Assembly: GCA_943788145.1 (NCBI GenBank)
Contig: CALSPD010000029.1
Coordinates: 1 to 64,000 of the forward strand
Direction of reading: 5' to 3'
Source: an uncultured Flavobacteriales bacterium
GTDB lineage: Bacteria; Bacteroidota; Bacteroidia; Flavobacteriales_G; Salibacteraceae
Length of the DNA: 64,000 bases
The notes beneath the pieces were generated by a model that searched no databases, was not told the origin of the DNA, and was given only the letters and a program-made list of their open reading frames with translations. Position 1 is the stretch's first letter. Every line of letters starts with the position of its first letter. Below are positions 18,617 through 29,015 of this stretch, piece by piece. Position numbers and translations under genes: made by a program.

Positions 18617-20146
18617 ATGCAGGAAATGATTCTGATTTTAGACTTCGGATCTCAGTATACACAGCTGATTGCCAGAAGAGTAAGAGAGCTTAATGTGTAT
18701 TGTGAAATTCATCCATTCAATGATTTTCCTAAAATAAAAGATCATGTTAAGGGTGTAATTCTCAGTGGAAGTCCTTTTTCGGTTCGTCAAGCAGATCATC
18801 CCATTCCAGATTTGTCCAAAATTAAGGGTGAATTACCGCTACTGGCCGTTTGTTATGGAGCGCAATACTTGGCGCAGAATTATGGTGGCGAGGTCCAGAA
18901 ATCGTCAAAACGTGAATATGGACGAGCCAATTTGAACTATGTTGATCACGCTCAACCTTTATTAAAAAGTGTAGCTGAGAATTCACAAGTTTGGATGTCT
19001 CATGGTGATACTATCATGCAATTGCCGAAAGACACGTCCATTATTTGCAGTACGGATGATGTGAAGATTGCGGGTTATCGATTCAATAACGAAGACAGCT
19101 ATGCCATTCAGTTCCATCCTGAAGTTTTTCACACGACAGACGGGAAGACATTACTTCGAAACTTTGTCGTAGGAATTTGTAATTGTGTCCAAAGTTGGAC
19201 CCCAAAGTCGTACGTAGAAACATCGATCGCTTCGTTAAAGGCCCAATTAGGAAACGACAAAGTTGTGCTTGGTTTGAGTGGAGGCGTGGATAGCTCTGTG
19301 GCAGCAATGCTCTTGCATAGGGCGATAGGCGCAAACCTTTACTGCATTTTCGTTGATAATGGCCTTCTGAGAAAAAATGAATTTGAAAGTGTTTTACACC
19401 AATATGAAGATTTAGGACTAAATGTAAAAGGTGTTGACTCCAAGAATAGGTTCTACGATGAACTTAAAGGGGAATCAGATCCTGAAGGTAAGCGTAAAAT
19501 CATTGGCCGTGTTTTCGTTGAGGTATTTGATGATGAAGCGCACCGAATTAAAGATGTAAAGTGGTTAGGACAAGGGACAATCTATCCCGATATTATTGAG
19601 TCAAAAAGTGTAAAAGGTCCATCAGCTACTATTAAGTCCCATCACAATGTGGGTGGTTTACCTGACTATATGAAATTGAAAATTGTGGAACCTTTAAGCT
19701 CGCTTTTTAAAGACGAAGTGAGGGAAGTTGGTAACACACTTGGTTTGCCTCAATCCATTTTGAATAGGCACCCATTTCCTGGACCTGGATTAGGGATAAG
19801 AATTCTTGGTGACATCACTCCTGAGAAAGTAAGAGTGCTTCAAGAGGTAGATTTCATTTATATTGAGGGATTGAAAGAAGCTGGATTATACGATCAAATT
19901 TGGCAAGCGGGTTCAATTCTATTACCCGTTCGATCTGTGGGTGTAATGGGTGATGAAAGAACATATGAGAATGCCGTGGCGTTGCGAGCAGTCACCTCAA
20001 CGGACGGAATGACGGCAGATTGGTTTCATTTCCCTCATGAATTTTTAGCTAAGATTTCAAATCGAATTATTAATAATGTCAAAGGTGTGAATCGAGTCGT
20101 ATATGATATCAGCTCGAAGCCACCAGCAACAATAGAATGGGAGTAG
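18617..20146 (+). CDS. guaA: GMP synthase (glutamine-hydrolysing)
   Basis: GuaA converts XMP to GMP using glutamine and ATP. From ATG 18617 the protein is 509 aa and opens with [20 protein letters not shown], the usual family start; an upstream GTG at 18587 would add ten unlikely residues. The class I amidotransferase domain has [11 protein letters not shown] (nucleophile Cys) and [10 protein letters not shown] (His-Glu). The ATP pyrophosphatase domain has [13 protein letters not shown], and the C-terminal dimerisation domain ends KPPATIEWE. The stop overlaps the start of the LysM gene by 10 bases. Confidence 0.97.
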   Translation: MQEMILILDFGSQYTQLIARRVRELNVYCEIHPFNDFPKIKDHVKGVILSGSPFSVRQADHPIPDLSKIKGELPLLAVCYGAQYLAQNYGGEVQKSSKREYGRANLNYVDHAQPLLKSVAENSQVWMSHGDTIMQLPKDTSIICSTDDVKIAGYRFNNEDSYAIQFHPEVFHTTDGKTLLRNFVVGICNCVQSWTPKSYVETSIASLKAQLGNDKVVLGLSGGVDSSVAAMLLHRAIGANLYCIFVDNGLLRKNEFESVLHQYEDLGLNVKGVDSKNRFYDELKGESDPEGKRKIIGRVFVEVFDDEAHRIKDVKWLGQGTIYPDIIESKSVKGPSATIKSHHNVGGLPDYMKLKIVEPLSSLFKDEVREVGNTLGLPQSILNRHPFPGPGLGIRILGDITPEKVRVLQEVDFIYIEGLKEAGLYDQIWQAGSILLPVRSVGVMGDERTYENAVALRAVTSTDGMTADWFHFPHEFLAKISNRIINNVKGVNRVVYDISSKPPATIEWE

Positions 20147-21972
20147 TAAAACGCATAATTTTCTTTTTTCTACTTCTCTTCGTTCCTGTTTGGGGAATTT
20201 CACAAGAAACTCCAGAGGTTCATAAAATAGATGGGAAGAAGTACTATCTGCATATTGTGGAACAGGGCAACACCCTGTATGGAATTTCACGCAAGTATGA
20301 TGTTAGTTTGGCGGAGATCGAAAAAGAAAACAAGGAATTGCTAGTCGATGGTTTAAAGGTGAACCAAACACTAAAAATACCTGTCAACAGCTCGAATCGT
20401 AAGGAGTTGCCAGGTGTTGAACAAGATAGAAATGTGCTTATTCATAGCGTGCAGCCCGGGCAAACGTTATATTCGATATCTCAACAATACAACACGAGTT
20501 TAGAGGCTCTATTGGAAGCAAATCCAGATGTTGCAGAGTTTGGATTAAGGGCAGATAGTCAGATTCGAATTCCAATTAAAGAAATTGAAGCTGAACTACA
20601 ACATGTTCGGGCAGCCAAGCCGGATTCACTAAAAGGACATAAGGTTTTACCAGGAGAAACCTTATACAGCATTAGCAGAATGTACAATGTGAAAGTTGAG
20701 GATCTGGTAAAAGCAAATGACGGGCTTCAAATGGGTCTGACAGGAGGGATGATGGTGAGAATTCCCGGTACGAGCACTACTGAAGAAGCAGTAAATACAG
20801 CATCCGAAAAATCAACATCCTTGATTCAAAAAGACTCTTCGGCAGTCTATCACATTGGTCTTTTACTGCCTATGAATCCGAGTTTTCCGTATTCAGCAAA
20901 TGCTCGAAGTTTTAAAATAAGTCCAAGTGCCCGTGTTGCTTTAAGTTTTTATCGGGGTTTTACTTATGCGTTAGATTCTTTGGATACGACCTATCCGTTG
21001 GATATTGTGCTTGACGTTTTCAGTGCGAATGGCGATTCAGGAGAGTTAGATTTAGTTTTTAATAATCCAAACTTTGATTCTTTGGACATTTTGGTTGGAC
21101 CGTTTTATTCTCAGCAATTTGAGCGATCCGCAGATAAAATGCTAACGAAAGGTGTGATTACGATTTGTCCAATAAATAAACCAAGCAAGATTCTATTTCA
21201 TCGCCCAAATGCGATCAAAACTGTGCCCAGCGAATCAATGCAACTTAATACCCTTGCTTCCTATGCAGCCAACAATTTAAAAGATTCTAATTTGGTTCTA
21301 GTCAATAGCAATAAGTTTCAGGACACACAAAACATCGAATTTTTTAAAGATAGGTACTCTACCTATTTAGGGCTACCAGACACGGTTTTGGATGAAGGGA
21401 TCAAGGAGGTGAAGCTTTGGGATATCAATCGAGAAACGCTAGGAATGAGGTTCAAAGACACCGGGGAATATGTGTTAATCGTGCCTTCAAAAGATCAAGT
21501 TTTTGTTACGAAGTTGTTGTCGGGCCTTTATGATTATGTCATTGCGGGAAAGGGAAAGTATGCGTTCAAGGTAATTGGAATGGCTGAATGGCGAAATTGG
21601 GAAGAAGGTCTGAATCTCAGACATCTTCATACGCTGAAAGTGACCATTCCAGTTCCCGAATATGTTGACATGAAAGACACTTTAGTCACAAGATTTTACA
21701 CCAATTATACTAGACGATTTGGGTTTGAACCCGATTTATCGACTATTCAAGGTTTCGATTTGAGCGCTTACTTAATGAAACAGCTGTATGAAAATCCATC
21801 GCTATGGTTTGCTCAAGAGGATTTAAGTCCATTTCAAGGCGTAGTCTCCGATTTTGATTTTAAACGTGTGATGGAAGACAGTGGAATGGAAAATGAATTC
21901 GTTCAATTCTATCAATATCAAGATTATCAACTTAAACCAACATTCAATTGGTCCTCTCAAAGGAAGAAATAG
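20137..21972 (+). CDS. LysM protein with periplasmic-binding-protein-like C-terminal domain
   Basis: The 611-aa protein has a signal peptide ([17 protein letters not shown]). Three LysM repeats at about residues 33-82, 99-147 and 165-206 each hold the G-x-TLYxIS core ([39 protein letters not shown]). The remainder (about 230-600) resembles a type 1 periplasmic-binding fold of the amino-acid ABC receptor type ([26 protein letters not shown]). LysM units bind peptidoglycan, so the protein is probably fixed to the wall in the periplasm. The ligand of the second domain is unknown. It overlaps guaA by 10 bases and hemF by 25 bases, indicating one transcription unit. Confidence 0.85.
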   Translation: MGVVKRIIFFFLLLFVPVWGISQETPEVHKIDGKKYYLHIVEQGNTLYGISRKYDVSLAEIEKENKELLVDGLKVNQTLKIPVNSSNRKELPGVEQDRNVLIHSVQPGQTLYSISQQYNTSLEALLEANPDVAEFGLRADSQIRIPIKEIEAELQHVRAAKPDSLKGHKVLPGETLYSISRMYNVKVEDLVKANDGLQMGLTGGMMVRIPGTSTTEEAVNTASEKSTSLIQKDSSAVYHIGLLLPMNPSFPYSANARSFKISPSARVALSFYRGFTYALDSLDTTYPLDIVLDVFSANGDSGELDLVFNNPNFDSLDILVGPFYSQQFERSADKMLTKGVITICPINKPSKILFHRPNAIKTVPSESMQLNTLASYAANNLKDSNLVLVNSNKFQDTQNIEFFKDRYSTYLGLPDTVLDEGIKEVKLWDINRETLGMRFKDTGEYVLIVPSKDQVFVTKLLSGLYDYVIAGKGKYAFKVIGMAEWRNWEEGLNLRHLHTLKVTIPVPEYVDMKDTLVTRFYTNYTRRFGFEPDLSTIQGFDLSAYLMKQLYENPSLWFAQEDLSPFQGVVSDFDFKRVMEDSGMENEFVQFYQYQDYQLKPTFNWSSQRKK

Positions 21973-22844
21973 CGCGACAGCTAAGAGTTTTACAGCAGTC
22001 TATTTGCACGTCTATTGAAGGTGAGGATGGCCGAGGGGAATTCGTTTTAGATCAATGGGAGCGACCGGGAGGTGGAGGAGGAGACACGCGCGTGATCGAA
22101 AATGGAAAAGTGATCGAAAAAGGAGGAGTAAATTTTTCGGCAGTTCATGGTGAGCTACCTGAAAATATAGCAAAGTCGCTAAAGGTTACAGCCAAAGAGT
22201 TTTTCGCAACCGGTGTTTCAATTGTAATGCACCCATTTAGCCCTCATGTGCCAATTATACATATGAACGTCCGTTATTTTGAATTGGATGAGGATAATTG
22301 GTGGTTTGGTGGGGGAATTGATTTAACTCCACACTACATCAATGAAGCCGAAGCAGATTGGTTTCATAACCAATTGAAAACTGCGTGTGACTTAACGGAC
22401 ACGAGCTTTTACCAGCGGTTTGCCGATTGGGCGAATAATTACTTTTTCATTAAACACCGAAAGGAATCAAGGGGAGTGAGCGGTATTTTCTTCGATCGAT
22501 TAACGGACCAATCGGAACATAAAACGAAGGAAGAATTATTCGCTTTCGTTTTAAATATTGGTCGATCATTCGCTCCAATTTACACGAAGCTAATGCATTC
22601 GAATAAAGAAAAGTCATGGACTGAAGTGGAAAAGGCTTGGCAAATGCACCGCAGAAGTAGGTATGTGGAGTTTAACTTGGTTTATGATAAAGGGACAAAA
22701 TTTGGCTTGGATACAGATGGACGAATTGATTCCATTCTGATGAGTTTACCTCCTGAAACTGGCTGGAAATACACTCAAAATTGGCCTGAAAATGGCCCAG
22801 AAATGCGAACGGAGCATCTGCTAAGAACAAGGTACGTTCCTTAA
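21948..22844 (+). CDS. hemF: Coproporphyrinogen III oxidase, oxygen-dependent
   Basis: HemF decarboxylates coproporphyrinogen III to protoporphyrinogen IX with oxygen in heme synthesis. The 298-aa protein has ERPGGGGGDTRVIENGKVIE, MNVRYFE and WWFGGGIDLTPHY, then KHRKESRGVSGIFFD and SLPPETGWKY near the end. The start is a TTG at 21948, within the last 25 bases of the LysM gene; no ATG fits family length. Use of the oxygen-dependent enzyme suggests aerobic heme synthesis. Its stop codon interlocks with that of convergent aroE (shared TTAA). Confidence 0.95.
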   Translation: MVLSKEEIARQLRVLQQSICTSIEGEDGRGEFVLDQWERPGGGGGDTRVIENGKVIEKGGVNFSAVHGELPENIAKSLKVTAKEFFATGVSIVMHPFSPHVPIIHMNVRYFELDEDNWWFGGGIDLTPHYINEAEADWFHNQLKTACDLTDTSFYQRFADWANNYFFIKHRKESRGVSGIFFDRLTDQSEHKTKEELFAFVLNIGRSFAPIYTKLMHSNKEKSWTEVEKAWQMHRRSRYVEFNLVYDKGTKFGLDTDGRIDSILMSLPPETGWKYTQNWPENGPEMRTEHLLRTRYVP

Positions 22845-23557
22845 CTATTCCATATCTTCCAGCTTTCTTCAGCCTGAATTCTGAGCATGTGCATACCATT
22901 CAATGTCCTGGCCTGTGTAAGGCTGCATCGCTTTAAAAACGCTGTTTCCAACGGATTGTAAATCAGGTCCATGATATAATGTTGGCTACCTATCGCTTCA
23001 TATGGAATATCGAGAGATTCTTGAACCTGCGGAAACATTCCAACGGGCGTGGTATTAACAATTAAGTGCGCCTCATGAACGAGGTTGGGGTGAAGCGTTT
23101 CGAAATTGAGTTCTAGGTTTCTTGAAACTATGCGAAATGGTATGTTCAATTTAGAAAGAACAAACTGTACTGCTTTTGAGCTGCCTCCATTTCCTAAAAC
23201 AAGGGCTTGTTTTGGATGGGTTTCCAGAAAAGTGAGCAGGGATTGCTCAAAAGCAATTGCATCCGTATTATATCCGATTAACTCGTTGTCAGCGCATCTA
23301 ACACAATTCACAGCTCCTATTGCTGATGCTTCAGGGACAATTCTATCTAACAATGGAAAGATTGATTCCTTGAACGGAATGGTGACATTGAATCCGGAAA
23401 GCTTTTGATTTTGAAGTAGCGCACCTAGCGCTTCAATTCTATCCAGTTCAAAAAGTTCGTAAGTGGAAAGAATAGCTTCACGTTCAAATTTATTTTTGAA
23501 GTAGCGTGCAGAATAAGAATGCGAAAGGGGATTGCCTATTAAGCCAAATTTTCTCAA
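22841..23557 (-). CDS. aroE: Shikimate dehydrogenase
   Basis: AroE reduces 3-dehydroshikimate to shikimate with NADPH. The 238-aa protein is slightly short for the family but complete: GNPLSHSYSARYF (substrate serines) near residue 7, GFNVTIPFKESIFP with the catalytic lysine, NTDAIAF, and the nucleotide loop LGNGGSSKAVQFV. It ends in GMHMLRIQAEESWKIW, matching the family C-terminus. The start overlaps the stop of the upstream DUF368 gene by 4 bases, so the two are co-transcribed. Confidence 0.95.
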   Translation of the reverse strand: MRKFGLIGNPLSHSYSARYFKNKFEREAILSTYELFELDRIEALGALLQNQKLSGFNVTIPFKESIFPLLDRIVPEASAIGAVNCVRCADNELIGYNTDAIAFEQSLLTFLETHPKQALVLGNGGSSKAVQFVLSKLNIPFRIVSRNLELNFETLHPNLVHEAHLIVNTTPVGMFPQVQESLDIPYEAIGSQHYIMDLIYNPLETAFLKRCSLTQARTLNGMHMLRIQAEESWKIWNS

Positions 23558-24516
23558 GCTTCATTTAGTTTGTTAGCAAGTGTTTCAGAAAGAAACACAG
23601 TAAAAAAACCCGCAACCATCATTAGTATACAGCCTAATATTTGAGGGTCACTTCCATAAAGGAAATTATCGGTTAGTGATGAAAAGGTGTTGGGTAAAAC
23701 ACTTTTACTAAACACAACTACAATGGAACCATCTTCTTTTTCCATTGTCTGTAAAACTTCTTGCCAAGGCCAAATTTTATTCAACGAACCTATCAAGAAA
23801 CCAGAAAGAGCCGCTAATGTTAAGTCACGATAATGCTTGAAAGTCCAAGAAATCACCCTTGAAAAAATAACCATACCGACAAACATGCCACCACCAAAGG
23901 CAGCAAGAATAAGTAGTTTGTCGAATTCAAAGGTTTTTATAGCTGTCTTTACCGTTGGAATAATGTAAGTGTACATTCCCATTAAAAGTAAAATGAAACT
24001 ACCCGAAATACCGGGCAATAAGAGCGCACTTACAGCAATTGCGCCACATATAAATACATACCAAAGTGCTGGGTTTCCGGTAGCCGGAACTGCCACGGTA
24101 ATAAAATAGGCGATGGCGGCTCCAAGGGTAGCCATGAAAACGATTTGTCCATTCCATGCTTCAATCTGTTTGCCCACAAACCACGCACTCACAATGATCA
24201 AACCGAAGAAGAACGACCATACTAAAAGCGGAAAAGTTTCAAGTAAAAATGTGATGAGAAAAACACCAGTTACAATCCCTATTACCATTCCAGAGATTAA
24301 AGCAATTAAAAAATTGCCGTCTAATGCTTTCCAAGCACCTTTAAGTCCGTCTTTGCGAAACGCAGTAATTAAATCAGGGCCAATAGCCTTAATAACGTTG
24401 ATTAATCGCTCGTAAATTCCTGTAATAAAGGCGATTGTTCCACCTGACACTCCAGGTACGACTTCGGCCATGCCCATAGCCATGCCCTTTGCCGCTATTA
24501 TAAGCTGGGATTTCAT
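23554..24516 (-). CDS. DUF368 membrane transporter, likely undecaprenyl-phosphate translocase
   Basis: The 320-aa protein has about eight to ten membrane segments. It opens with the DUF368 signature (GMAMGMAEVVPGVSGGTIAF), which is repeated in weaker form in the middle (LLLPGISGSFILLLMGMYTY). DUF368 proteins (PopT) have been reported to return undecaprenyl phosphate across the membrane for cell-wall synthesis. I infer the same role from the family motif. It lies 2 bases downstream of the rhodanese gene and overlaps aroE by 4 bases, forming a three-gene minus-strand unit. Confidence 0.88.
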   Translation of the reverse strand: MKSQLIIAAKGMAMGMAEVVPGVSGGTIAFITGIYERLINVIKAIGPDLITAFRKDGLKGAWKALDGNFLIALISGMVIGIVTGVFLITFLLETFPLLVWSFFFGLIIVSAWFVGKQIEAWNGQIVFMATLGAAIAYFITVAVPATGNPALWYVFICGAIAVSALLLPGISGSFILLLMGMYTYIIPTVKTAIKTFEFDKLLILAAFGGGMFVGMVIFSRVISWTFKHYRDLTLAALSGFLIGSLNKIWPWQEVLQTMEKEDGSIVVVFSKSVLPNTFSSLTDNFLYGSDPQILGCILMMVAGFFTVFLSETLANKLNEA

Positions 24517-24518
24517 GC

Positions 24519-24833
24519 CTAGTATTTTGGAACAGTAGGGTCAATTTCGGTTGACCAAGCTAATATGCCACCAGTTAGATTGATCACGTTATTGTATCCT
24601 CTAACTTCTAATGCTTGGACCATGGCGCTTGAACGACCTCCAGATTTGCAATGGATTATCACATCTTTGTCTCTGGAGATTTTATCAAGGTTCATCATTA
24701 TTTCACCCATAGGTATGTGTTGCGCTCCTATGTTACAGTATTCATATTCATTTGACTCTCGAATATCAATTACCTGAATCGGATCATTGGAATCTATTCG
24801 TTTCTTCAATTCACTTACACTAATTTCCTTCAT
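24519..24833 (-). CDS. Single-domain rhodanese-like protein
   Basis: The 104-aa protein is one rhodanese domain: VIDIRESNEYEYCNIGAQHI at the start and the active-site loop HCKSGGRSSAM, where the cysteine would carry a persulfide. It has no signal peptide, so it is cytoplasmic. The final residues (GGILAWSTEIDPTVPKY) match stand-alone Bacteroidota rhodaneses. A sulfur-carrier role is inferred; the partner is not clear from the neighbours, although a cysteine desulfurase is encoded 3 kb away. Confidence 0.92.
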   Translation of the reverse strand: MKEISVSELKKRIDSNDPIQVIDIRESNEYEYCNIGAQHIPMGEIMMNLDKISRDKDVIIHCKSGGRSSAMVQALEVRGYNNVINLTGGILAWSTEIDPTVPKY

Positions 24834-24875
24834 ATCTTATAGTTAATCTATTCAAGCCGAGCGCTTGGCAGTCGT

Positions 24876-26279
24876 TTATTTCATCGATTCAATTAAAAAT
24901 TGAATCTCCTCCAATTCCATTGCTTGGGGATAGAATAGGATAAATTCTTCAATCAATTTAGGTTCCTGCATCAAAGTTTGCACTAAAAGCTCGAAGCCCA
25001 TGTCTTCTTCTCGATCTCCATAGTGTATTATGGATCGATAAACTTGAAGGAGTTTATTCTCAGCGTGAATTGCCTGACCTCGATCTACAACGCTTTTAGC
25101 AAGTTCTTGGTCTTTAAGGGTTAAACACAGCTGGGCGTAGTCCTCCCAAACGTCTTCCAATAAATAGCCCATTTCAATGGCCTTCTCAAATGAATTAACC
25201 GCATCATAAGGAAGGTCATATTTCATTTCTAGACCCGCGAGAAAACACCAATAATCACCATTTTTATTATCAATTTCAACGGCACGCTTAGCGTATTCAA
25301 GAGCTTCGAGTTCTCTTTCTAACATGTCAAGAGAGCTACTGGCTCCAATCCATCCTTCGGCCATTGCAGCATCTTTCTTTATGGCCTTTTCAAAGTACAG
25401 CAAGGCGTTTTTATAATCTTCTAGATTATCGTAACAGTCGCCAATGTAGAAATAGATAAGAGAGTCTAGAATTTCAAATGACAAGGCGCGTTTATAAAGT
25501 TCGATAGCCTCACTATACCTTTCTAATTTAACTAGAACCATTGCCTTATTGAAGTATGCAGCGTGAAAATCCTCATCAATAATAAGTACATAATCTAATG
25601 CTACAAGAGCTTTTTCAAATTGGCCAAGGGCTTGGTAGCTGGCGCCTAAATTGAACCAAGCATGCGCATTATATGGGGAATGATCAATAATTTTATTAAA
25701 GGTTAGCACCGCATCGTCATAATTTCTTGAAAGCTCAAAACAATAAGCAAGCTCATAAAGTGCGTCTTCGCTGTCATAATTGAGTGTCAGCGACTTTTTC
25801 AGGAATTCGATTGCCCTTGGATAGTCCTCCATATTTTGGTATTCAATGGCCAGATTTAAATAGATTAAATCATGTTCATCTCTAGCAAATTCCAGTGCCT
25901 TGAATAATGAATCGATGGCATTTTTATAGTTCCCACCTTGACTAAGCACTGTGGCTTTCGCTAAATAGTAATCGGGGTTGAAGCTTTCTAAAAGCTCAAT
26001 TTCTGAAAGTAATTCTAGCGCCTCTTCATGTTTACCAGTTATGGAGAGTAGCTCGGCCTCTTTAATAGCAAGTTGTTTGTTTCCAGGGTATTGCGTTCCC
26101 GCAATACCAATCACTCTAAAGGCTAACTCAACTCTTTGATTGATAATGTAATGCTCAAGAAGTTCTTCCAGCTCATCTACTTCATAGTAAAGTGATCCAC
26201 CATCTTCCACCATTTTTTCAAACCTGATGACAAGCTGATCGATGTTGCTCTCCGAGAAATCGTCTTCATAATTTTCCAT
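24876..26279 (-). CDS. TPR-repeat protein, cytoplasmic
   Basis: The 467-aa protein lacks a signal peptide and consists of roughly ten to eleven TPR units from about residue 55 to 440. Many show the 34-residue period with W/L-G-Y-A-F-A-P positions (for example AHAWFNLGASYQALGQFEKA). The N-terminus is very acidic (MENYEDDFSESNID). TPR arrays bind partner proteins; no catalytic domain is present and the partner is unknown. Long all-TPR proteins of this kind are common in Bacteroidota. Confidence 0.85.
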   Translation of the reverse strand: MENYEDDFSESNIDQLVIRFEKMVEDGGSLYYEVDELEELLEHYIINQRVELAFRVIGIAGTQYPGNKQLAIKEAELLSITGKHEEALELLSEIELLESFNPDYYLAKATVLSQGGNYKNAIDSLFKALEFARDEHDLIYLNLAIEYQNMEDYPRAIEFLKKSLTLNYDSEDALYELAYCFELSRNYDDAVLTFNKIIDHSPYNAHAWFNLGASYQALGQFEKALVALDYVLIIDEDFHAAYFNKAMVLVKLERYSEAIELYKRALSFEILDSLIYFYIGDCYDNLEDYKNALLYFEKAIKKDAAMAEGWIGASSSLDMLERELEALEYAKRAVEIDNKNGDYWCFLAGLEMKYDLPYDAVNSFEKAIEMGYLLEDVWEDYAQLCLTLKDQELAKSVVDRGQAIHAENKLLQVYRSIIHYGDREEDMGFELLVQTLMQEPKLIEEFILFYPQAMELEEIQFLIESMK

Positions 26280-26453
26280 AAAGAGGTGGGTTTAAACAAA
26301 TTTAGATGTTGACAGACCCAATTCAATTTACTCAAGCAAGCGTTTTCAACAAGCTTCTTAACATTAGTGCAAAGTTGCCAATAAAAAGGGACTTAAAGGT
26401 TAAATTACCCAGGATTGAATAAACTAGAAAAGGGTGTCTTCCGCCAAGGACTA

Positions 26454-26461
26454 TATCTTTG
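26454..26461 (+). promoter_or_regulatory. -7 promoter element of glmM
   Basis: TATCTTTG matches TAnnTTTG exactly, followed by GCG, 18 bases before ATG 26480. The 200-base gap upstream of glmM shows no other feature. Confidence 0.5.
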
Positions 26462-26479
26462 GCGTCCATTTAAAAATTC

Positions 26480-27865
26480 ATGACTTTAATATCTTCTATA
26501 TCAGGAACAAGAGGGACAATTGGAGGGAAACCAGGGGAAAACTTGACTCCATTAGATGCCGTGAAATTTGCAGCGGCCTTTGCTCAATTTATTAAGAATT
26601 CGAGCTCGATAGAGAGCCCAATAATTGTCATTGGCCGTGACGCTCGACCTTCTGGAGGTTGGTTGTCTCAAATCGTTTCATCAACACTTCAGGCAAGTGG
26701 AGTAAATGTTATTGATCTCGGATTGAGCACGACACCAACTGTGGAGATTGCTGTTCCTGGATTGAAAGCACAAGGAGGAATCATTTTAACTGCAAGTCAC
26801 AATCCAATCCAATGGAATGCATTGAAATTACTTAACGCTAAAGGCGAGTTTATTTCTGGCGAGGATGGGGAAGCGCTTTTGTCAGCAATCAAGGATGAAC
26901 AATTTGAGTTTGTTGACGTGTTGAAGACAGGACGTTATCAGGAAGATAATTCTTGGATAGAGAAGCACATTAATTTGGTTTTAAAACATGAATTAGTAAA
27001 TGCTGAACTGATTAGGAAGGCGAATTTTAAAATTGCCGTTGATCCGGTAAACTCTACTGGAGGGATATCCATTCCTCCTTTATTGAAAGCCTTGGGGGTA
27101 CAGCAAATAGAGCTAATCAATGGTGAGCCAACTGGGATTTTCGCTCATAACCCTGAGCCTTTAAAGGAAAACCTAACAGAAATATCTAAGGTCGTAAAAG
27201 AGAAAAGATGCGATCTTGGAATTGTAGTCGACCCAGACGTGGATCGATTGGCGTTGATTTCAGAAAATGGTGAAATGTTTGGCGAAGAGTATACGCTAGT
27301 GGCCATTGCAGATTATTATATGAATGCAAAACCAGGCGCCACAGTTTCAAATTTATCTTCGTCACGAGCACTAAAGGATGTGACGGAAAAAGGTGGACAA
27401 TCCTACCATGCTAGCGCTGTGGGTGAGGTGAATGTGGTGAAATTGATGAAGGAAGTTGGAGCTGTTATTGGTGGTGAAGGCAATGGTGGAATTATTGTTC
27501 CTGATCTACATTATGGTCGAGACTCGCTGATTGGTATCGCTTTGTTCTTGACGCATTTGGCAATGGTTAAAAAGAAAATGTCTGAACTGAGAGCTTCCTA
27601 TCCTCACTACGAAATGGCTAAAAATAAGGTAGAATTGAAACCAGGAATGAATCCAGACGACCTTATTGAAAAACTCAAAATGAAGTTTTCGGAATATAAT
27701 CTCAATACAGTGGATGGACTTAAAATCGACTTTGAATCGGAGTGGGTGCATCTGAGAAAATCAAACACGGAACCAATTATTCGAATTTATACGGAGAGTA
27801 GGACGAGCGATTCGGCCATGGCTTTGGCAATTCGATTTGAAAATGAACTTAAGGCTTTAATCTAA
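26480..27865 (+). CDS. glmM: Phosphoglucosamine mutase (phosphohexomutase family)
   Basis: The enzyme interconverts glucosamine-6-phosphate and glucosamine-1-phosphate for cell-wall precursor synthesis. The 461-aa protein begins with SGTRGTIGGKPGENLTP. It has the phosphoserine loop LTASHNPIQWNALK (about residues 98-111), the metal loop VVDPDVDRLALI (about 249-260), the sugar-binding GEGNGGIIVPD and the phosphate-binding LRKSNTEPIIRIY. A phosphomannomutase activity cannot be excluded from sequence, but this subgroup is normally GlmM in Bacteroidota. A cysteine desulfurase gene follows after 7 bases. Confidence 0.9.
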   Translation: MTLISSISGTRGTIGGKPGENLTPLDAVKFAAAFAQFIKNSSSIESPIIVIGRDARPSGGWLSQIVSSTLQASGVNVIDLGLSTTPTVEIAVPGLKAQGGIILTASHNPIQWNALKLLNAKGEFISGEDGEALLSAIKDEQFEFVDVLKTGRYQEDNSWIEKHINLVLKHELVNAELIRKANFKIAVDPVNSTGGISIPPLLKALGVQQIELINGEPTGIFAHNPEPLKENLTEISKVVKEKRCDLGIVVDPDVDRLALISENGEMFGEEYTLVAIADYYMNAKPGATVSNLSSSRALKDVTEKGGQSYHASAVGEVNVVKLMKEVGAVIGGEGNGGIIVPDLHYGRDSLIGIALFLTHLAMVKKKMSELRASYPHYEMAKNKVELKPGMNPDDLIEKLKMKFSEYNLNTVDGLKIDFESEWVHLRKSNTEPIIRIYTESRTSDSAMALAIRFENELKALI

Positions 27866-27872
27866 GAAAGCG

Positions 27873-29015
27873 ATGAAGGTATACTTTGATAGTGCGGCTA
27901 CGACCATGCTCGATCCACAAGTGATTGATGAAATGATTCAATATATGGGTGATGAATACGGAAATCCAAGCTCTACACATGCTTTTGGTCGGAAAACAAG
28001 AGTTGCGATAGACTTAGCAAGGAAGAGAGTCGCAGCACATATCAATGCCGAACCGAGTGAAATTGTTTTTACAAGCGGAGGAACGGAAGCCGATAACATG
28101 GCCATCCTTTGTAGTATAAATGATTTAGGGATTAAACATGCCATTACTTCAGCTATAGAACACCATGCAGTTTTATATCCGCTTGAGCAGCTGGCTCGGG
28201 AAGGGAGAATAAAACTTTCAATTGTCCGTGTGCTTTCGAATGGACATATTGATCTCGATCATTTGAGACAGCTTCTTGAAACAAACGAACGATCGTTTGT
28301 TTCCTTGATGCATGCGAATAATGAAATTGGCAATCTATTACCCTTGAATGAAGTCGCAGCTTTATGCGAAGAATTCAATGCTGTCCTGCATTCAGATACA
28401 GTTCAAACGATTGCGCATTATAAGCTGGATGTCAGGTCTTTAAATGTGCATTTCATCACCTGTGCTGCGCACAAATTTCATGGTCCAAAAGGTGTTGGAT
28501 TCTTGTATGTAAGTAACAAGATCAAAGTAAATCCATTAATTCGAGGAGGCGCACAAGAGCGGAGCATGCGGGCGGGAACTGAGAATGTTTATGGCATTAT
28601 GGGCTTAGCTAAAGCCTTGGATTTGGCTTACGCCAATATCGATCAAGATGTGAGCTACATTCGGGATTTGAAATTTTATATGATTAAGAAGTTGCGCGAA
28701 ACCTTTTCTGAAGTTCAATTCAATGGTGATGCAGAAGGGGAATCGCTTTATACGGTGCTCAATGTTTGTCTGCCAGAAACGGACAAAAAGGAAATGCTTC
28801 TATTTAATCTAGATATCGAAGGTGTGGCTGTTTCCGGAGGGAGTGCCTGCAGTTCGGGAAGCAACATTGGTTCGCATGTCTTAACAGCGATTGGTTCAAA
28901 CCCAAATCGTCCATCGATTAGGTTTTCTTTTAGTCGAAATAATAATAAAGAGGAAATTGACTACGCAGTGAGCAAGCTCAAATCCATTTATGAGCTTCCT
29001 TTAATTACAAAATGA
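27873..29015 (+). CDS. Cysteine desulfurase (IscS/NifS type)
   Basis: The 380-aa PLP enzyme releases sulfur from cysteine for Fe-S clusters, tRNA thiolation or other cofactors. It has YFDSAATTMLDP at the start, TSGGTEADNMA, HSDTVQT with the PLP aspartate, AHKFHGPKGVGFLY with the Schiff-base lysine, and SGGSACSSGS with the catalytic cysteine on a long loop typical of the IscS group. It overlaps the next gene by 4 bases (ATGA). IscU or other Fe-S genes are not adjacent, so its sulfur acceptor is not evident here. Confidence 0.93.
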   Translation: MKVYFDSAATTMLDPQVIDEMIQYMGDEYGNPSSTHAFGRKTRVAIDLARKRVAAHINAEPSEIVFTSGGTEADNMAILCSINDLGIKHAITSAIEHHAVLYPLEQLAREGRIKLSIVRVLSNGHIDLDHLRQLLETNERSFVSLMHANNEIGNLLPLNEVAALCEEFNAVLHSDTVQTIAHYKLDVRSLNVHFITCAAHKFHGPKGVGFLYVSNKIKVNPLIRGGAQERSMRAGTENVYGIMGLAKALDLAYANIDQDVSYIRDLKFYMIKKLRETFSEVQFNGDAEGESLYTVLNVCLPETDKKEMLLFNLDIEGVAVSGGSACSSGSNIGSHVLTAIGSNPNRPSIRFSFSRNNNKEEIDYAVSKLKSIYELPLITK

